Shown here: positions 13,113 to 24,979 of the stretch, in pieces
Position numbering within the stretch: the stretch's first letter is position 1
How the letters are laid out: every line of letters begins with the position of its first letter
From: Ascidia mentula
Lineage: Eukaryota > Chordata > Ascidiacea > Phlebobranchia > Ascidiidae
NCBI GenBank assembly: GCA_947561715.1
Contig: OX387199.1
Span: 5,027,001-5,091,000 of the forward strand
Direction: 5' to 3'
DNA length: 64,000 nucleotides
Translations under genes and position numbers: made by a program
Notes under the pieces: model-generated
Databases searched by the model: none
What the model was told of the DNA's origin: nothing
What the model saw: only the letters and a program-made list of their open reading frames with translations

Positions 13113-13214
13113 TGTCCACTGTGGTAGACTTAGATACTTCCTCCTGATGAAGGCTGTTGCATAATAGCCGAAACGTCGAGAAACGTAAATACAATAAAGT
13201 TTGCCAGAAGAGCA
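13113..13214 (+). repeat. Unrelated spacer at the duplication junction, retroelement-end-like
   Basis: About 100 bp between the two copies. It contains CTGATGA (13144-13150), a GGCT/AGCC stem and GAAAC (13170-13174), then AATAAAG. The motif order resembles hammerhead-type ends of Penelope-like elements, but the flanking arms do not pair, so this is only a resemblance. Confidence 0.45.
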
Positions 13215-14477
13215 GTAGCTCACCTCCCCCCATCTTCTCTTACGTAGCGCACCCCCGTTTCTCTGTGACGTCTCATTCTAAGACCGAATTCTGAGGGAGG
13301 CGTTATTTTTCGTGTTTTCGACTTCCTATAACATAGTGTACTTAATTTACTGTGTTTTCTTTATCGCCTTCGTGCGGACGCGCGTACCTACAATATCGGG
13401 ATCGTTGTTTGGGAAGTTGTAGTTGTGTATGTAGGTAGTTATGTATGTGAGTGTGTGTGCATTTGTTCATTTTCTTCATTGTACACGAGCGCTACCCTGT
13501 CTAGATTCACAGTCTCACCTTTTGAGATACAAAAACACGGAATTTTGTATCTATTTGATTTTTTGTTTAACTCCACAATTAAAACACCCATAAACATGAC
13601 TTTTCAACATTTTGACTCCGACGTGCTTCTAAATATTCGAAGAACGCCCAAAAATACCTCCCGGCCACCCTCATCATGTTATTCGTTTTAGACATTTTAA
13701 ATTTTACGCAGTGTTCCGCGGAGCGCATATCGCAACCAATACGCCCTCTAGAGGCCGGGTTTCGCGCAAGTTTTAATTTTTACTGCGGTGACGAATTCTC
13801 GTTTGTTCGGAGTTAACTGTGCCATACTCAATACAGCACTCCGATAAGTTGAGTGGGTTTTGTTTCGTTTTATCTGTGAAGCTGCCCGTTTGCTGGAAAC
13901 TGTTACGTGAGGTCCTTTTTTGGCAAATTTGCATTCGAGCTTTTATTTGAGCCACACAGATGATGACACAAGCTTTACTCCATTTCGGTGACGTCATCCA
14001 AGTCTTGGTCTGCGCAAACAAGATTATAATTAAAAAACAGTTATATCTTCGGTTACATCTAACAATAGGCTTTAAAAAATCTTTAAGTGCTCTCTGGCGG
14101 TACTATTTTAATTTTAAACAACAAGTGGGCCGTCATATAATTGAAATATTCGCCAAGTTCCATTGCAGACTTCTGTCTGGATCAAGTAGGTATCGACCAA
14201 TCTGTGTCCCGGTGTATTTGCATTTTCCACAAAACAATACTCACTTGTGCTTTCCAGTGCTTCGGCCATGGCGGCATCAAACATTTCATCCTGTTACGAA
14301 AAAGTCTTGGTTATCTTTTCACGGTATAAAAGCAAGCGTTGGCCAATGCGTATTACCGCATTAGCACCAATGTTAAACAATATTAGGTTGAATTTCTTCA
14401 ATACGCTGTGTCAGTCTTAGTTCTACAGCTTTAGTATCTGCTGGTGCACTGATTTGAACAGACTGACTGTTTATAAA

Positions 14478-14483
14478 TTTTAT
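14478..14483 (-). terminator. Polyadenylation signal AATAAA of peptide gene copy 2
   Basis: Reads TTTATT on the plus strand, about 110 nt past the read-through stop of the copy-2 peptide gene, and matches the copy-1 signal. Confidence 0.55.
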
Positions 14484-14594
14484 TCGCACGAGCTTTCGCG
14501 AATGATATTAAGTTATACGTACTGGGATGAACCTCTTAGCCGTGAACTCGCTTGCATATCATGATTTCATCCGAGCGGGTGTCTGTTCGCGGCT

Positions 14595-15043
14595 TTAACA
14601 ATTTAACCAGCTTACCTGCTCCTCAGGAGACATTACATCTTCGTTGTCCCAGATAAACTTGGCAACTTTTGCGCCGAATCTCAATACTTTTTTCCAACCG
14701 CCGCCGCGCCTGCGTCGACGTGGCCTGGGTGCTGCTTGCCTGTGATTTGCAATGGTCAACTTACAATGTGATGACATAGCGGCCTACCATTATACACGTT
14801 GTTTACGATGATAAATCGTTACCGTACCGCTTATATAGCTTGTGACGCCAATTGAATATTTCGTGTCATGGGTTTTTTACATATGTACACGAGCATAATC
14901 ATCTCTTGTTAGAAAAGAAAATATTTTAAAGCATTTACGACTTACCGTTGTTGCGCATGGTAGTGACCACGTCGCTGACGGATGTACGCCGCGGTGGATA
15001 ATTCAACAACCAACAGAAGAAGACAAAGTACGAGTACCTTCAT
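14595..15043 (-). CDS. Antimicrobial-peptide-like precursor, copy 2 (more cationic)
   Basis: Paralogue of the gene at 11612-12089. Exon 1 is 15043-14946 (MKVLVLCLLLLVVELSTA, then QRRGHYHAQQ); exon 2 is 14739-14616 (RPRRRRR, GGGWKKVLRFGAKVAKFIW, DNEDVMSPEEQ). Read-through past the donor ends VSWLNC at 14595. The predicted basic segment has five Lys/Arg against three in copy 1, spaced to form an amphipathic helix, followed by an acidic tail that may hold the peptide inactive until cleaved. It faces away from EMC1: its ATG and the EMC1 ATG are 548 bp apart, so the two genes may share a promoter region. The secreted-peptide reading rests on composition and layout, not on a family match. Confidence 0.78.
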
Positions 15044-15110
15044 TTTCTACGCAGTTTTAAGTAGAGACACTTTCCAAAACTATAGTTTCAGCCCTGGAGG
15101 TTTGACTGTA

Positions 15111-15116
15111 TTTATA
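15111..15116 (-). promoter_or_regulatory. TATA box of peptide gene copy 2
   Basis: TATAAA on the minus strand, about 70 bp upstream of the ATG at 15043. Confidence 0.55.
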
Positions 15117-15590
15117 TGATATCTAAAACGACAAAGATTTGATTAAAAACCGGTGGAGGCGAATGAATTTACATACTACTATTTTCTTTACGCACTCCAA
15201 ATAGTTCATTTTAGGCCAAGGAAGTCCTGAACCCCGTTTCATTCCATAAGTGTGTTGTGCCATGCCACGGGATTCAAAACAGCATCCGAAGAAAAAGTTG
15301 GTTTATTCAGAGTTGTGATTCTCCAAGTTGTGGACCGCTGGGTCAGTTCTTTGCATACAGTTTTGTGAACTTTGCGATGCTGTCATGAGTTTAGAGCGAA
15401 GTGATTTCTTTTTGCCTGCATAATCCTACTAATACTGCAGTACAATATGATGCTAGTATACTATGCTTATGTCAACACCTGCAATGACACCCGCGACACG
15501 ATGTATGCGACACAAAGTTGTTGTGCACTCATGCGTTACAATTTGTCGTAAGTGCCGGAAAGCAAATTGGTTGGAATTTTACGAAGGAAA

Positions 15591-18500
15591 ATGTCTTCGT
15601 CTTGTGCCAAAAACGTCGGTTTGGTAATATCGCTGTGTGTTGCTCTTGTCGGTGCTTTGTATGTGGATCAAATAGGAAAATTTGACTGGAAAAAATCGCT
15701 TGTCGGCAAGGTAGGAAATGGTTGGTAATTTTATAAATTGTATCAAGGTTTGTTTATTTAAATGCATTTTATGTAAATTTCACAGTTATTTACACAATAG
15801 AGGTACTGTATATATTTACATTTGCCAATATTTGTTTGCTAATTGCAAAAAATTGAACAATATTTGAAATTTTTGCAATATAAGTCAAAAGTGTTGTTTA
15901 CATTTGCAGGTAGAGTTGGTTGCATTTGATAGTTCTGTTTCTTTGGGAAAACATATTTATGTTGCTACGGAGAGAAATGTGTTAGCAAGCATCAGCGCCA
16001 AGAATGGTCAAATAAACTGGAGAAAAACGCTAAGTCCCAATGATGGAAAAGTAAGCAGGAAAAACTACAACTCATATATTTGTAAATAATTTAATTTGTG
16101 GTTTTTAACATTGCAATCTGTGTAATTTTTTTGTGCCCAAAGTTCAGTTATTGATAGTTATACTCCACATTGGAAAAAAATGTCGTGGATAAATCCTCCG
16201 CACACTTTTGCGAAAATTTGCCGATAATCCGCACAATATTAATTAGCTAATGCATTACCTTACGAAAAAACGTTGAAATCCTCTGCGCAAAAAACAAACT
16301 TTCCAATCTGGGTTATACTTGCTATGTCTGGATACCACACAACTTTACATCTGTTAACATAGTGATTTGCCAGATTAGAAAGTTTGTAAAGGGTGGATTT
16401 CTTTTTTTGGCAATCATCAATTGTGCGGGTTTTGCACAGAAATCTCACTTTTTTATGTTAATGCATTAGCTAATGGTTTTGCCAATAAAATTGCGAAAAT
16501 TTGATTTCCAATCAAGGTAATATGTAAGTAACCATGGTGAGTGTAAACAACACATATTCTTCAGATAAATTCTTTGACTCATGTTCGAGACGGTTTAGTG
16601 GTTGTCACAGACACTGGGGTATCACGTATATTTGATGCAGCTAGTGGTGTTATGAAGTGGGATGCAAACCTGGGGCTTGCCTCATTGTGAGTAGCAAGTA
16701 ACTAATAAACTATTATGCATACACATATATATATTACATTTACTACAATACACCCCCCCGTCCAACTGATGAGCTCCCGTAGCCCAGTTGGTAGAGCATT
16801 TGGCCTGGAAGCCCAGGGTATTGAGTTCAAACCTCACTGAGAGATTTTTCAGATCTCGCTCTGACTTGTCAGGAATAAGTGGCCTTGGATGCTATGCCCG
16901 CAACTTTTGTAGATATATGTATTATACAGCATGCACAATACTATTGTGTTTTTATGTTGTTATATCAGATAGTGTGTATTGTATATATTTAGCCATTTAT
17001 CTCCTTTTTTCAAAAACCAACAGGTGTAATAATTTTTTGAACACTTTGCACTTTCTGCAGGGATGATTCCACAGTTTACCAAGTTACAATTTTGGAACAA
17101 AGTTACACTGAAGGAAACTTGTTGGTTGTTTTGAGCAATGGTGGTATCTTTGCTGCCCCTCTCTCTAAAAATCATCCAAAGATAAAATCAGTGCTCTTTG
17201 AACATAGTATTGGAGAATCGAAGGATAATAAGGTATATACAAATTAGTTGTTCATAGCATGGAATATACATATATTAAGTAAGTGTTTGGCATTATTTTG
17301 CATGAAAAGAAGTGTTAAGTTTGTATGTTGTAATAGCATTTATGCAAAGTAAAACTATTTGGGAACTTACTTGTCTGTAGATGTTTGTGGATTCTCAGAA
17401 TGGACAGATTCTTCATCTGCAATTAGAGTTAAGAACGGGAATAAAAGTTACAATGTTTGATGCAAAACTGTTGGAAGTAAATTCTGAACTGACAGTTTCA
17501 AGTAATTGGTTAACCAGCCTCGACAAAGTAAGTATTGTTACAAACTGTTATCATGTATTGTGTAAGCTGCAGACAGATGGCCACTGTTTCGACATAAAAG
17601 TCTCATCTTATTATTGGCTCCAATTTGTTTATGTTATCATGTAGTTTGAACCTTTTGCAAAGTATGAATTATAAAGATCAACATTATCTAGGCTTATTTT
17701 ATCCTACAAAACACATAATTTCACAGAAAAGAAAACTTAGAAAAAAAAAATTTAAAAAGGCAATATGGAGTCAATAGTATAGACTATGTGAGCTGCAGAC
17801 AAAATATAACTTACAAATAAATTTTACCTTTGCAGGTTGCATTGTTGGAAGGAAATCAATTACTGTATAGTTGCAACGAACCAGAGGCTGAAATGTTGTA
17901 TGTCTATGATTTGAACAGTGGGAAGATTGTAAGCTCTCAAAACCTGGAGTTGCTTGGAATTGACACAGTTGCATCATTTGTGGCTTCCAGCAAGTAAAAA
18001 CACATATTTTTTATGTTTAAATGATATTTTAATCAGTCGAATAAAATGCAATTGCCTATATTGGTAAAGTGTTAGTAAATGTGCATATCAGTCTTCTGAA
18101 TTTACCAAATCAACACCATTTTCGGAATTTGAAACATATTACTTGACCTTATTTTCCGAAATTGCAGTTCAGATGCAAGCATACACAGCACCAATGTGTT
18201 GCTACGACACGGACAAGGAAAAGTTTCTCAAGTTAAAGTGGAGGACAATGAAATAACGGTACATATCATAACTTTTTCCTTGTCATTTTGCTTCCTCAAC
18301 TCCACTACATTACGTCTGTCCCTGAGCTTTTGTCATAACTTACATTGTTGTGAAATTCTACACAACTACTTACCTGTAGGTGGCGTGGACAAAAGAACTA
18401 GATTCGTTGAGAGATGTTGTCACCAAGCAACTTGGATCAGAAGAATATTCTTTCTTTACTTCTCTGAATGGCCATGAAATAATCATAACTGCCATGAATT

Positions 18501-21500
18501 TAAAAACAGGTAAGCTGTTGATAGCAGGTAGTGGTTTGAAGTTTAATTCTTCTCAAGATGTATCTGTAGGTCTCATAGTAATCATAAATATTCCTGACCC
18601 GTTGTATAAAGCAATTAGCACTTAAGTTTTGTGGTCATGTCAGGTGTTTTAAAATGGTGTCCTTGGAACAATCCAAATTTTGTTAGAAGTTGAAGCACAT
18701 GCTGATTTGTGTATAAGCTGCAGACAGATGGCCACTGTTTCGACCTTGCTTATCACATGCTGATTGTTTTTAAAATGTTGAATATCTTGTTTCAGGACTG
18801 ACCGATGACAGCCTCACTTTAAAATCAAAACTACCAAAAAATACAGGTAAATTGTCAGATATCCACATCAACATGTTCCTCAAAAGATCGACACCAATCG
18901 GATTCAGGTTAGTTTTAGTAAAGTTAATGTTGAAACCAGGACTCCTCAAACCTTTTGGTTCTGCTGCCCTATTTTAAGAAACAAATTTCTATGCAACCCA
19001 ATTACCTTTGATACCACAGAAAACATGGAGTTGCCGTAACAAAGCAAATTGGTTCCATGACCACCAAATTACATTTGCCGACCCATAGTTTGATAAGCCC
19101 TGGTTTAAACTATTGGATTCAATTTCCTCCATTAATAAAAAAAATGTTAAATATATGATAATATTGACATAACTTTGTTTCAGAGCAATAGTGACCACAA
19201 CAGCGGACTCTGTACTTTTCCTTATTCATCCAAACCGGTTGGCATGGCAACGTGATGAGTCCCTCGCTTACATAACATCGGCAAATATGCTCGACCTTCC
19301 ACTGTCCGATGGCGATGCTGGGATTGAGGCTGAGTTCGATGAAGCGGAACGGATTAGTGTTGCCAACATGTTTACCAAAGTAAGGTTTCATACCAGCAAT
19401 AACTGGACATTTCCTAACAAAATGCTTTGTGTCACAATTCCCATCAATTGGTTGTTTATTCATAATAATTTGATTGAAACACGATAGTTGTAAGTATCAA
19501 GTAAGGACCTTCGCAGTGGGGTAATGTCTTGTCATGCAATAGCATGCAGAACTTCTTGATGGTTAATTTGTTTGTTTTATATTTTGTGCTTTTCATTTAA
19601 ACCAACAGTGATAATTTAAAATACCTGTCACTCACAATAATATATCTGTAAAACAAGTTCAACATTCCTTGTTCTTCCGACGCAGAGATTAAAAGCGCAG
19701 TCAGCTCAACTTGTTTCATTCATCAAACAAATGGCCAAAGAGCTCGACGAGGGAACTCTTTTCAAGCACAAGACTAGAGATCCACTCATACAGGTATTAA
19801 ACTAAATGTGTTGATTGGAGATAACAACATCTAGATTGTGCAGTGTTGATGTTTATATTGTACCAAGTGCTTAAAGTTCCAACAAGACTTCCCAGTAGTA
19901 GTTTCCAGATTTTAATTAGATACATTGGCATGGTTTGAACAAGCATCCAATAATTAAAATATACAGTTGGTGGTTTCTATTTGAGAAGTAAAGAAGGCTG
20001 CTCTATTTTCTCTTTCCATGCATGTAGAGTCAGACACAATACTGCCCACAAATATGTAAATTTACACAATCGCTTCCTTTTCCAGGTTGAAGGTCTGACA
20101 AGAGATCCATTTTCTTTACACAAGATGATTGTGGTTGTTACTAAAAGTGGGAGCTTGTTCGGCATCGACAGTCTGAATGGCGACATCGTGTGGAGGTTGG
20201 TAGTTTCTGCAATTTGTGTTCCAAGTAATAATACTAATTTTATATGTTTTTGCAAAGTTCGGTTGTTTTTGTACCTCAAGTTGCCTAATCCCTAAGTAAT
20301 ATTACCAGTTTTATACATTTTGAAAACTGTAGTCCATGTTTGGCTATCGCAAAGTACCAATGCTTTTAGATATTTTTCCCATCTTCTTGTGGATCGTGAT
20401 TTACACTTCTATGTGCAACGAACAACTGCCCATTTTCCGCACCCTCCACAAGCGATTGTTCTTGGACTTGATCCACAACAAGAAGCTGCTCCAGTTCTTT
20501 TGCAAATTAATCCAATTACAGGAGATGTGATCGACAATACTGGTAACTTACCATAACTTACAGTTGTATTGTTTGATAATTTTTTTAAAATTTACTGTGC
20601 AAGAGTGCAACATCTGTAAATTTTAAAATTCAAAGTCCATATTATTGTATTTCAGACATGTTAAGTGGAATTGCCAGTCCTATCATGCAGGCAACCCTTT
20701 TGTCAGCCCCAGACTCAAATCACCTCCGACCTCTACTCTTGCTGAATGCAGATGTAAGAGTTCAGTGAAATTTGGACCTCTTATTTTTGTATCAAGAGCT
20801 ACTAAATTTAAATCACCATCAGCAATTCCATGTTATTTTACACTGAAGAAAAATATATACAGTTAAATATATGTCCATTCCTTCCGTGTACGTGAATGTA
20901 ATACAATTGTAAATAGTTACATGTTAACCATGTTTCTTTATTTTACCCCTTTGATGTGTACAGGAATTTTTTGTACCAAAATTTAAAAACCAAAAACCAA
21001 AAAATTCAAATGGTATGGATTAAACTTTTCTTCACAGCTGAAAGTTCATTTGTTTCCAAAAACTGATGAAACTGAGGCACTTTTGGAACAGCAAAATCTA
21101 TACATGTATGATATCAACCCACAAACAGGATTAATTCGAGGATTTTCGGTTGGTGCAGCAACTGATGCAGTCCCAACATGGACAGTATCTGTACCAAACA
21201 CTCATAAAATAATCAAGTTTGCTGGAAAGGCTCCTGGTGAAAAGGTAAGTGATGATATTTAAACAATTGAGATAAAAATATTTTACCTGAAATATTGACC
21301 TAGAATATGCATTTTTCCATGGAGTTTTCGTTAGTTACAGTGATTAATAAATCTAAACCTCTGTTGTTTTAGCCAAATAGCAGATAGCACTGCTGTTAAT
21401 TTTAATTTATTTGCAGTGGAAATAAATTTATTGTTACCATGAACTTCGATAACCAGCGTTATAGCATCTGCAATCTGCCTTGGAGCAACTTACCAATTTT

Positions 21501-23190
21501 CTCCATTTCACCTACAGATCGATTCTGTCGGACGACCGCTTGCTGACCGTTCCGTTTTGTTCAAATATCTCAACCCCAACTTGGTGGCAGTATTGAGTGA
21601 ATCTTATGAGAAAAACATCGACCGTTGTTCGCTGATGTTGTTCCTCATCGACGCAGTCACCGGTCATGTGAGTATGATTGTCTACACTTGTATTCAGAAT
21701 ATGTAACCTTTTTAACACATTAAATTATGTGTTGTCAAACTACTTTATGCATGGTTTTTGAAATTGTCTTAAACCAAGCTAGTGCTTTGTTAAGCATATG
21801 CTGTTTTTTTAAGTTAATAAGCAAAGTTAAAATTTGCAAGATATTTTTTTTAATTTACCGACGTTGTTAATTCCCATGTGTTTTTCTTCAGATAATACAT
21901 TCGACGACACACAAACGCTCGCAAGGTCCAGTCTATATTGTTCATTCAGAAAACTGGTTAATTTATTCGTACAGAAACTCAAAAATGAGAAGAATGGAAG
22001 TTGCTGTAAGTCCTTATGTCACAACGAGTATATGTTAAAAAATGTTTAAATTCTCATTGAAACCAACTGTAAACAAGAAATTATTCTGTTTTTTCATGTT
22101 TGCAGGCACTGGAAATATACGAGGGGAAGACTCAATACAACAGCTCAAGTTTTTCTTCATTTCACGCCCGTCCCGATCCACCTACAGTGTTAAACCAAGC
22201 ATACATATTACCATATGGTCAGTTGGACTGGACACATTTTGCTACTATTGTCATTGTTTTACTTTTCAAATCATAATTTTGGCATTCAAAATCGACCCTA
22301 AACCCTGTAATGAGCTGACTAACTGTATTGGTCACTCAGCTATTGTGAGGGCTTAACATAAACTAAAGAGCATGTGTGTCTTTAAATCTGCCATTGAAAG
22401 TCTTCCTGTGAACATAATGGCATATTTTTTGTGTTAGGTGTAGCCTTACTGCTATAACTGTGGGTCATACTTGCAGGTATTTCAAGCATGGGCGTGTCGA
22501 AGACTGACAAAGGAATAACATCACGTCAAATATTGTTCGGCTTGAAAAAGGGGTCTTTGTTTGGGATTCCGAGGAAATTATTTGATCCAAGAAGGTCTTT
22601 GCACCCAAATGAAAAGCACAGGTATTAAAAAATATGGACATGGAATATTTAATATCCCATTTTGTTGCTAGGCAACCTGAACACTAACTTTTTAATGCGG
22701 TTCAATTTTCCATAGGATTTCAAGTAATTTTTATTTTTTCCATTGCAGAGAAGAGGGTATTATGCCATACTCACCTGAAATACCAGTCGTTCCTGAGTTG
22801 TATTTGTCGTATAATCTCTCATTGGAACAAATTGATGGAATATATTGTGCTCCTTCAGCATTGGAATCGACCAGTCTTGTTTTTGCAACTGGTCTAGACT
22901 TGTTTTTTACGGTAACAAACATTTTACCATGTTAATACAATACTACAAAGAATGTTATGTGGGAATGATATTATTGTTGCTTACTTGAAAAGGTGCTATG
23001 AAAATACCTTAACTTATTTTGCATTTTTGTGTCTTTTTTCCAGAGAACACAACCATCGAAAATGTTTGATGTTCTTAAAGAAGACTTTGACCACATGTTT
23101 ATCAGTGCTGTGTTGATTGGAATGTTGGTTGTTGCTCTTGTTACTCGAAGGTTGTCACAAGTTAAACAACTGAACAAGTCATGGAGATAA
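15591..23190 (+). CDS. EMC1: ER membrane protein complex subunit 1 (EMC1), complete, 21 exons
   Basis: Largest subunit of the ER membrane insertase complex, with a big luminal beta-propeller and one C-terminal membrane helix. Exons: 15591-15710, 15910-16050, 16565-16686, 17061-17232, 17381-17527, 17836-17993, 18168-18258, 18380-18509, 18796-18907, 19184-19379, 19686-19793, 20086-20195, 20370-20542, 20656-20753, 21038-21244, 21518-21667, 21892-22005, 22106-22217, 22477-22621, 22749-22911, 23044-23190. They sum to 2916 nt, i.e. 971 residues (human 993). Signal peptide about 1-24, then DQIGKFDWKK. Strong family matches are VQRTTAHFPHPPQ, RSVLFKYLNPNLVAV, VHSENWLIY, GITSRQILFGL, and the end (FDVLKEDFD, a membrane helix at about 942-960, then VKQLNKSWR). 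The exon-13 start is the least certain: 20370 has the best acceptor. Its 5' end is duplicated at 12638. Confidence 0.97.
16769..16930 (+). repeat. tRNA-derived SINE, in an EMC1 intron
   Basis: tRNA-like head with TAGCCCAGTTGG (A-box) and GAGTTCAAACCTCAC (B-box/T-arm), then a tail beginning GAGATTTTTCAGATCTC. The head matches the element at 6048. Confidence 0.72.
17561..17616 (-). repeat. Hammerhead-motif repeat, copy 1 (EMC1 intron)
   Basis: On the minus strand: stem II GAC/GUC, then GAAA, stem III CAG/CUG around UGGCCAU, cleavage triplet GUC, then UGCAGCU. The first core box reads AAGAUGA instead of CUGAUGA. The adjoining GGAGCCAATAATA is shared with the copies near 30969 and 44574. Confidence 0.65.
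18711..18757 (-). repeat. Hammerhead-motif repeat, copy 2 (EMC1 intron, truncated)
   Basis: Carries the 3' half only (GGTCGAAACAG, then GGCCATCTGTC and TGCAGCTTA on the minus strand), fused to GATAAGCAA. It looks like an internal deletion of the fuller copy at 44822-44890. It ends 38 bp before an EMC1 splice acceptor. Confidence 0.6.
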
Positions 23191-23498
23191 TTTTTGGTAC
23201 CATTATTTAGGAAAATATTTATGCTGTCTTCACGTTTGTTCAATTCGTCCTGTGTTCTTGTGTGGCGTGTGTGTTATGCAATATGTTGATTGAAGTTGAA
23301 ATGAAACCACCTTGTGGGCCATGACATGATCAAAATAAGGGTACAAGTATCTGCTAATAATGTTAGAAAATATAGTTCCAAGATTCAATACTGCAATTAC
23401 ATACAACATCAAAATACTTTTGTCCTTTTTTTGGAAGGCAAGTACTTTTACTGCCAAAGAATCTTTTATTTTTTTTTGATGTTGCAGTAATTACCGTC

Positions 23499-23504
23499 AA
23501 TAAA
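23499..23504 (+). terminator. EMC1 polyadenylation signal AATAAA
   Basis: 309 bp after the EMC1 stop codon, and before the opposing Mn-SOD signal at 23621-23626. Confidence 0.65.
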
Positions 23505-23620
23505 TAATACTGACCTTTTCATGTTAAATTTGTTATTTTGCTCTACCAAAACCAGCATTCAGAAACACTATGCCAACTGGGCTATGATATGTGAAAGGCA
23601 TACATGAATTCGAAAAGAAC

Positions 23621-23626
23621 TTTATT
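23621..23626 (-). terminator. Mn-SOD polyadenylation signal AATAAA
   Basis: TTTATT on the plus strand, 95 bp past the Mn-SOD stop. The two convergent signals (this and 23499) are only about 120 bp apart, so the transcript tails nearly meet. Confidence 0.65.
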
Positions 23627-23720
23627 TTTGCAAAGCCATAGATTGTCAACCACGACAAAACTTTCATACAACAGGGTCATAAGCATGATATGGAACTTGA
23701 AAGCCAGTGCAACGTTAAAA

Positions 23721-24979
23721 CTATTTCTGGGCATTAATAAATCGTTCAGCCACCTTATCCCAATTCACAACATTGAAAATTGCATTAACATAATCTGGTC
23801 TAACATTCTTGTACTGAAGATAGTAAGCGTGTTCCCAAACGTCAATTCCAAACAAAGGAATAAGACCTAGAATGTGAAAAATATAAAAAGTTTCTTTTAA
23901 TTTGTGAAACATGTGTCAGTTAATTGGGTAGATTGAAACTTTTTACACAAAATGCCATCATAAAAAAGTTACACCAAAATATTTTGATATATTCATATAT
24001 ATAAAAATTACCAGTGGTAGCTTGTAACGGGTCCTGGTTAGCACACGCAGCAATTTGCAATTTTCCGTCATCCTTGTTGTAACCCAACCAACCCCAGCCT
24101 GAACCTTGCACCGCTACTGAAGTTCCTGACAACTTGGCCTTCATCTTATCAACTGAACCAAAATCTCTCTAAAAATAAGACAAACAAATTTTTAGTTGGT
24201 AGGTAGGTACACTACTGAAAAAACAATAACTTTCAAATTTTTCTTACATTTATTGCAGTCAAAAGATCTCCACTGGCACACTGCCCTTTTGCAGGAGCAA
24301 GTGTATCCCAAAATATTGAGTGGTTGATATGTCCTCCACCATTGAACTTTAATGCTGGGCCCAGGGCAATAATTGCAGAAGCATCATCTGAAACATTTTA
24401 TTTACTGATATGTTATTTATTATAAATATTTAAAACAGGTCATTTAAGCAATTAAAGTTTGTATGCCAACAAAATGTAACTTCCTATCTTAACTGCACTT
24501 TATGCATATCAATCTTACTTGATGACTTCGCTGAGTCCAGTTTTTCTTCCGCAATGTTTAAATTGTTTACATATGTCGCATGGTGCTTGTCGTGGTGCAG
24601 CCTCATAATTTCGGTTGAAATATGAGGTTCCAAGGCATCAAAATCGTAAGGGAGGTCGGGGAGGGTGTGCTTCAAACGCAACACGACCGCACATAACGCA
24701 CGCCCAGGGCTGATTGAAGTCCTTAATCAAAACACAAAATATCATGTTATTTTATCAGTCGCAGCTTTTGTGGCAAGGACACAAACGGTACAAGTATTTG
24801 TTTGTCAACAGATTTGTATTTTGCGCAAAAACAACTACGCGGATAAACAACACACAAACGAAATGAAATGACATGGGCACTGATAAAACCATTTAGGTTA
24901 GCGAAATAGATGCTCTCGTAATTGAAAAAAAATGAACAAAATGATAACCTTACCTGTTAATTATTTGTCGTAGAGCCAT
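23721..24979 (-). CDS. SOD2: Mitochondrial manganese superoxide dismutase, complete, five exons
   Basis: Converts superoxide to hydrogen peroxide and oxygen in the mitochondrial matrix. Exons in order: 24979-24954, 24709-24519, 24387-24248, 24168-24012, 23866-23721; 660 nt, 219 residues (human 222). Residues 1 to about 21 ([12 protein letters not shown]...) form a basic transit peptide before [18 protein letters not shown]. Manganese ligands by alignment are His47 (in LHHDKHH), His95 (in [11 protein letters not shown]), Asp180 and His184 (DVWEHAYY). Tyr55 and Gln164 (CANQDPLQ) match the active-site gateway residues Tyr34 and Gln143 of human SOD2. All ligands share one constant offset of 21 from human mature numbering, so there are no indels between them. 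Upstream is a CT-rich leader, and tyrosinase starts about 740 bp away in the opposite direction. Confidence 0.97.

Larger units (their letters stand above)
13215..16062. repeat. Tandem duplication, copy 2
   Basis: Matches 10259-13112 from AGCTCACCTCCCCCCATC to just beyond the EMC1 exon-2 donor, after which the sequences part. This copy supplies the live EMC1 promoter, exon 1 and exon 2, and the second peptide gene. Confidence 0.93.

Noticed and set aside
13144-13174. Full hammerhead ribozyme at the duplication junction
   Set aside because: The core boxes are present but the flanking sequences do not pair as stem I, so only a resemblance is claimed.
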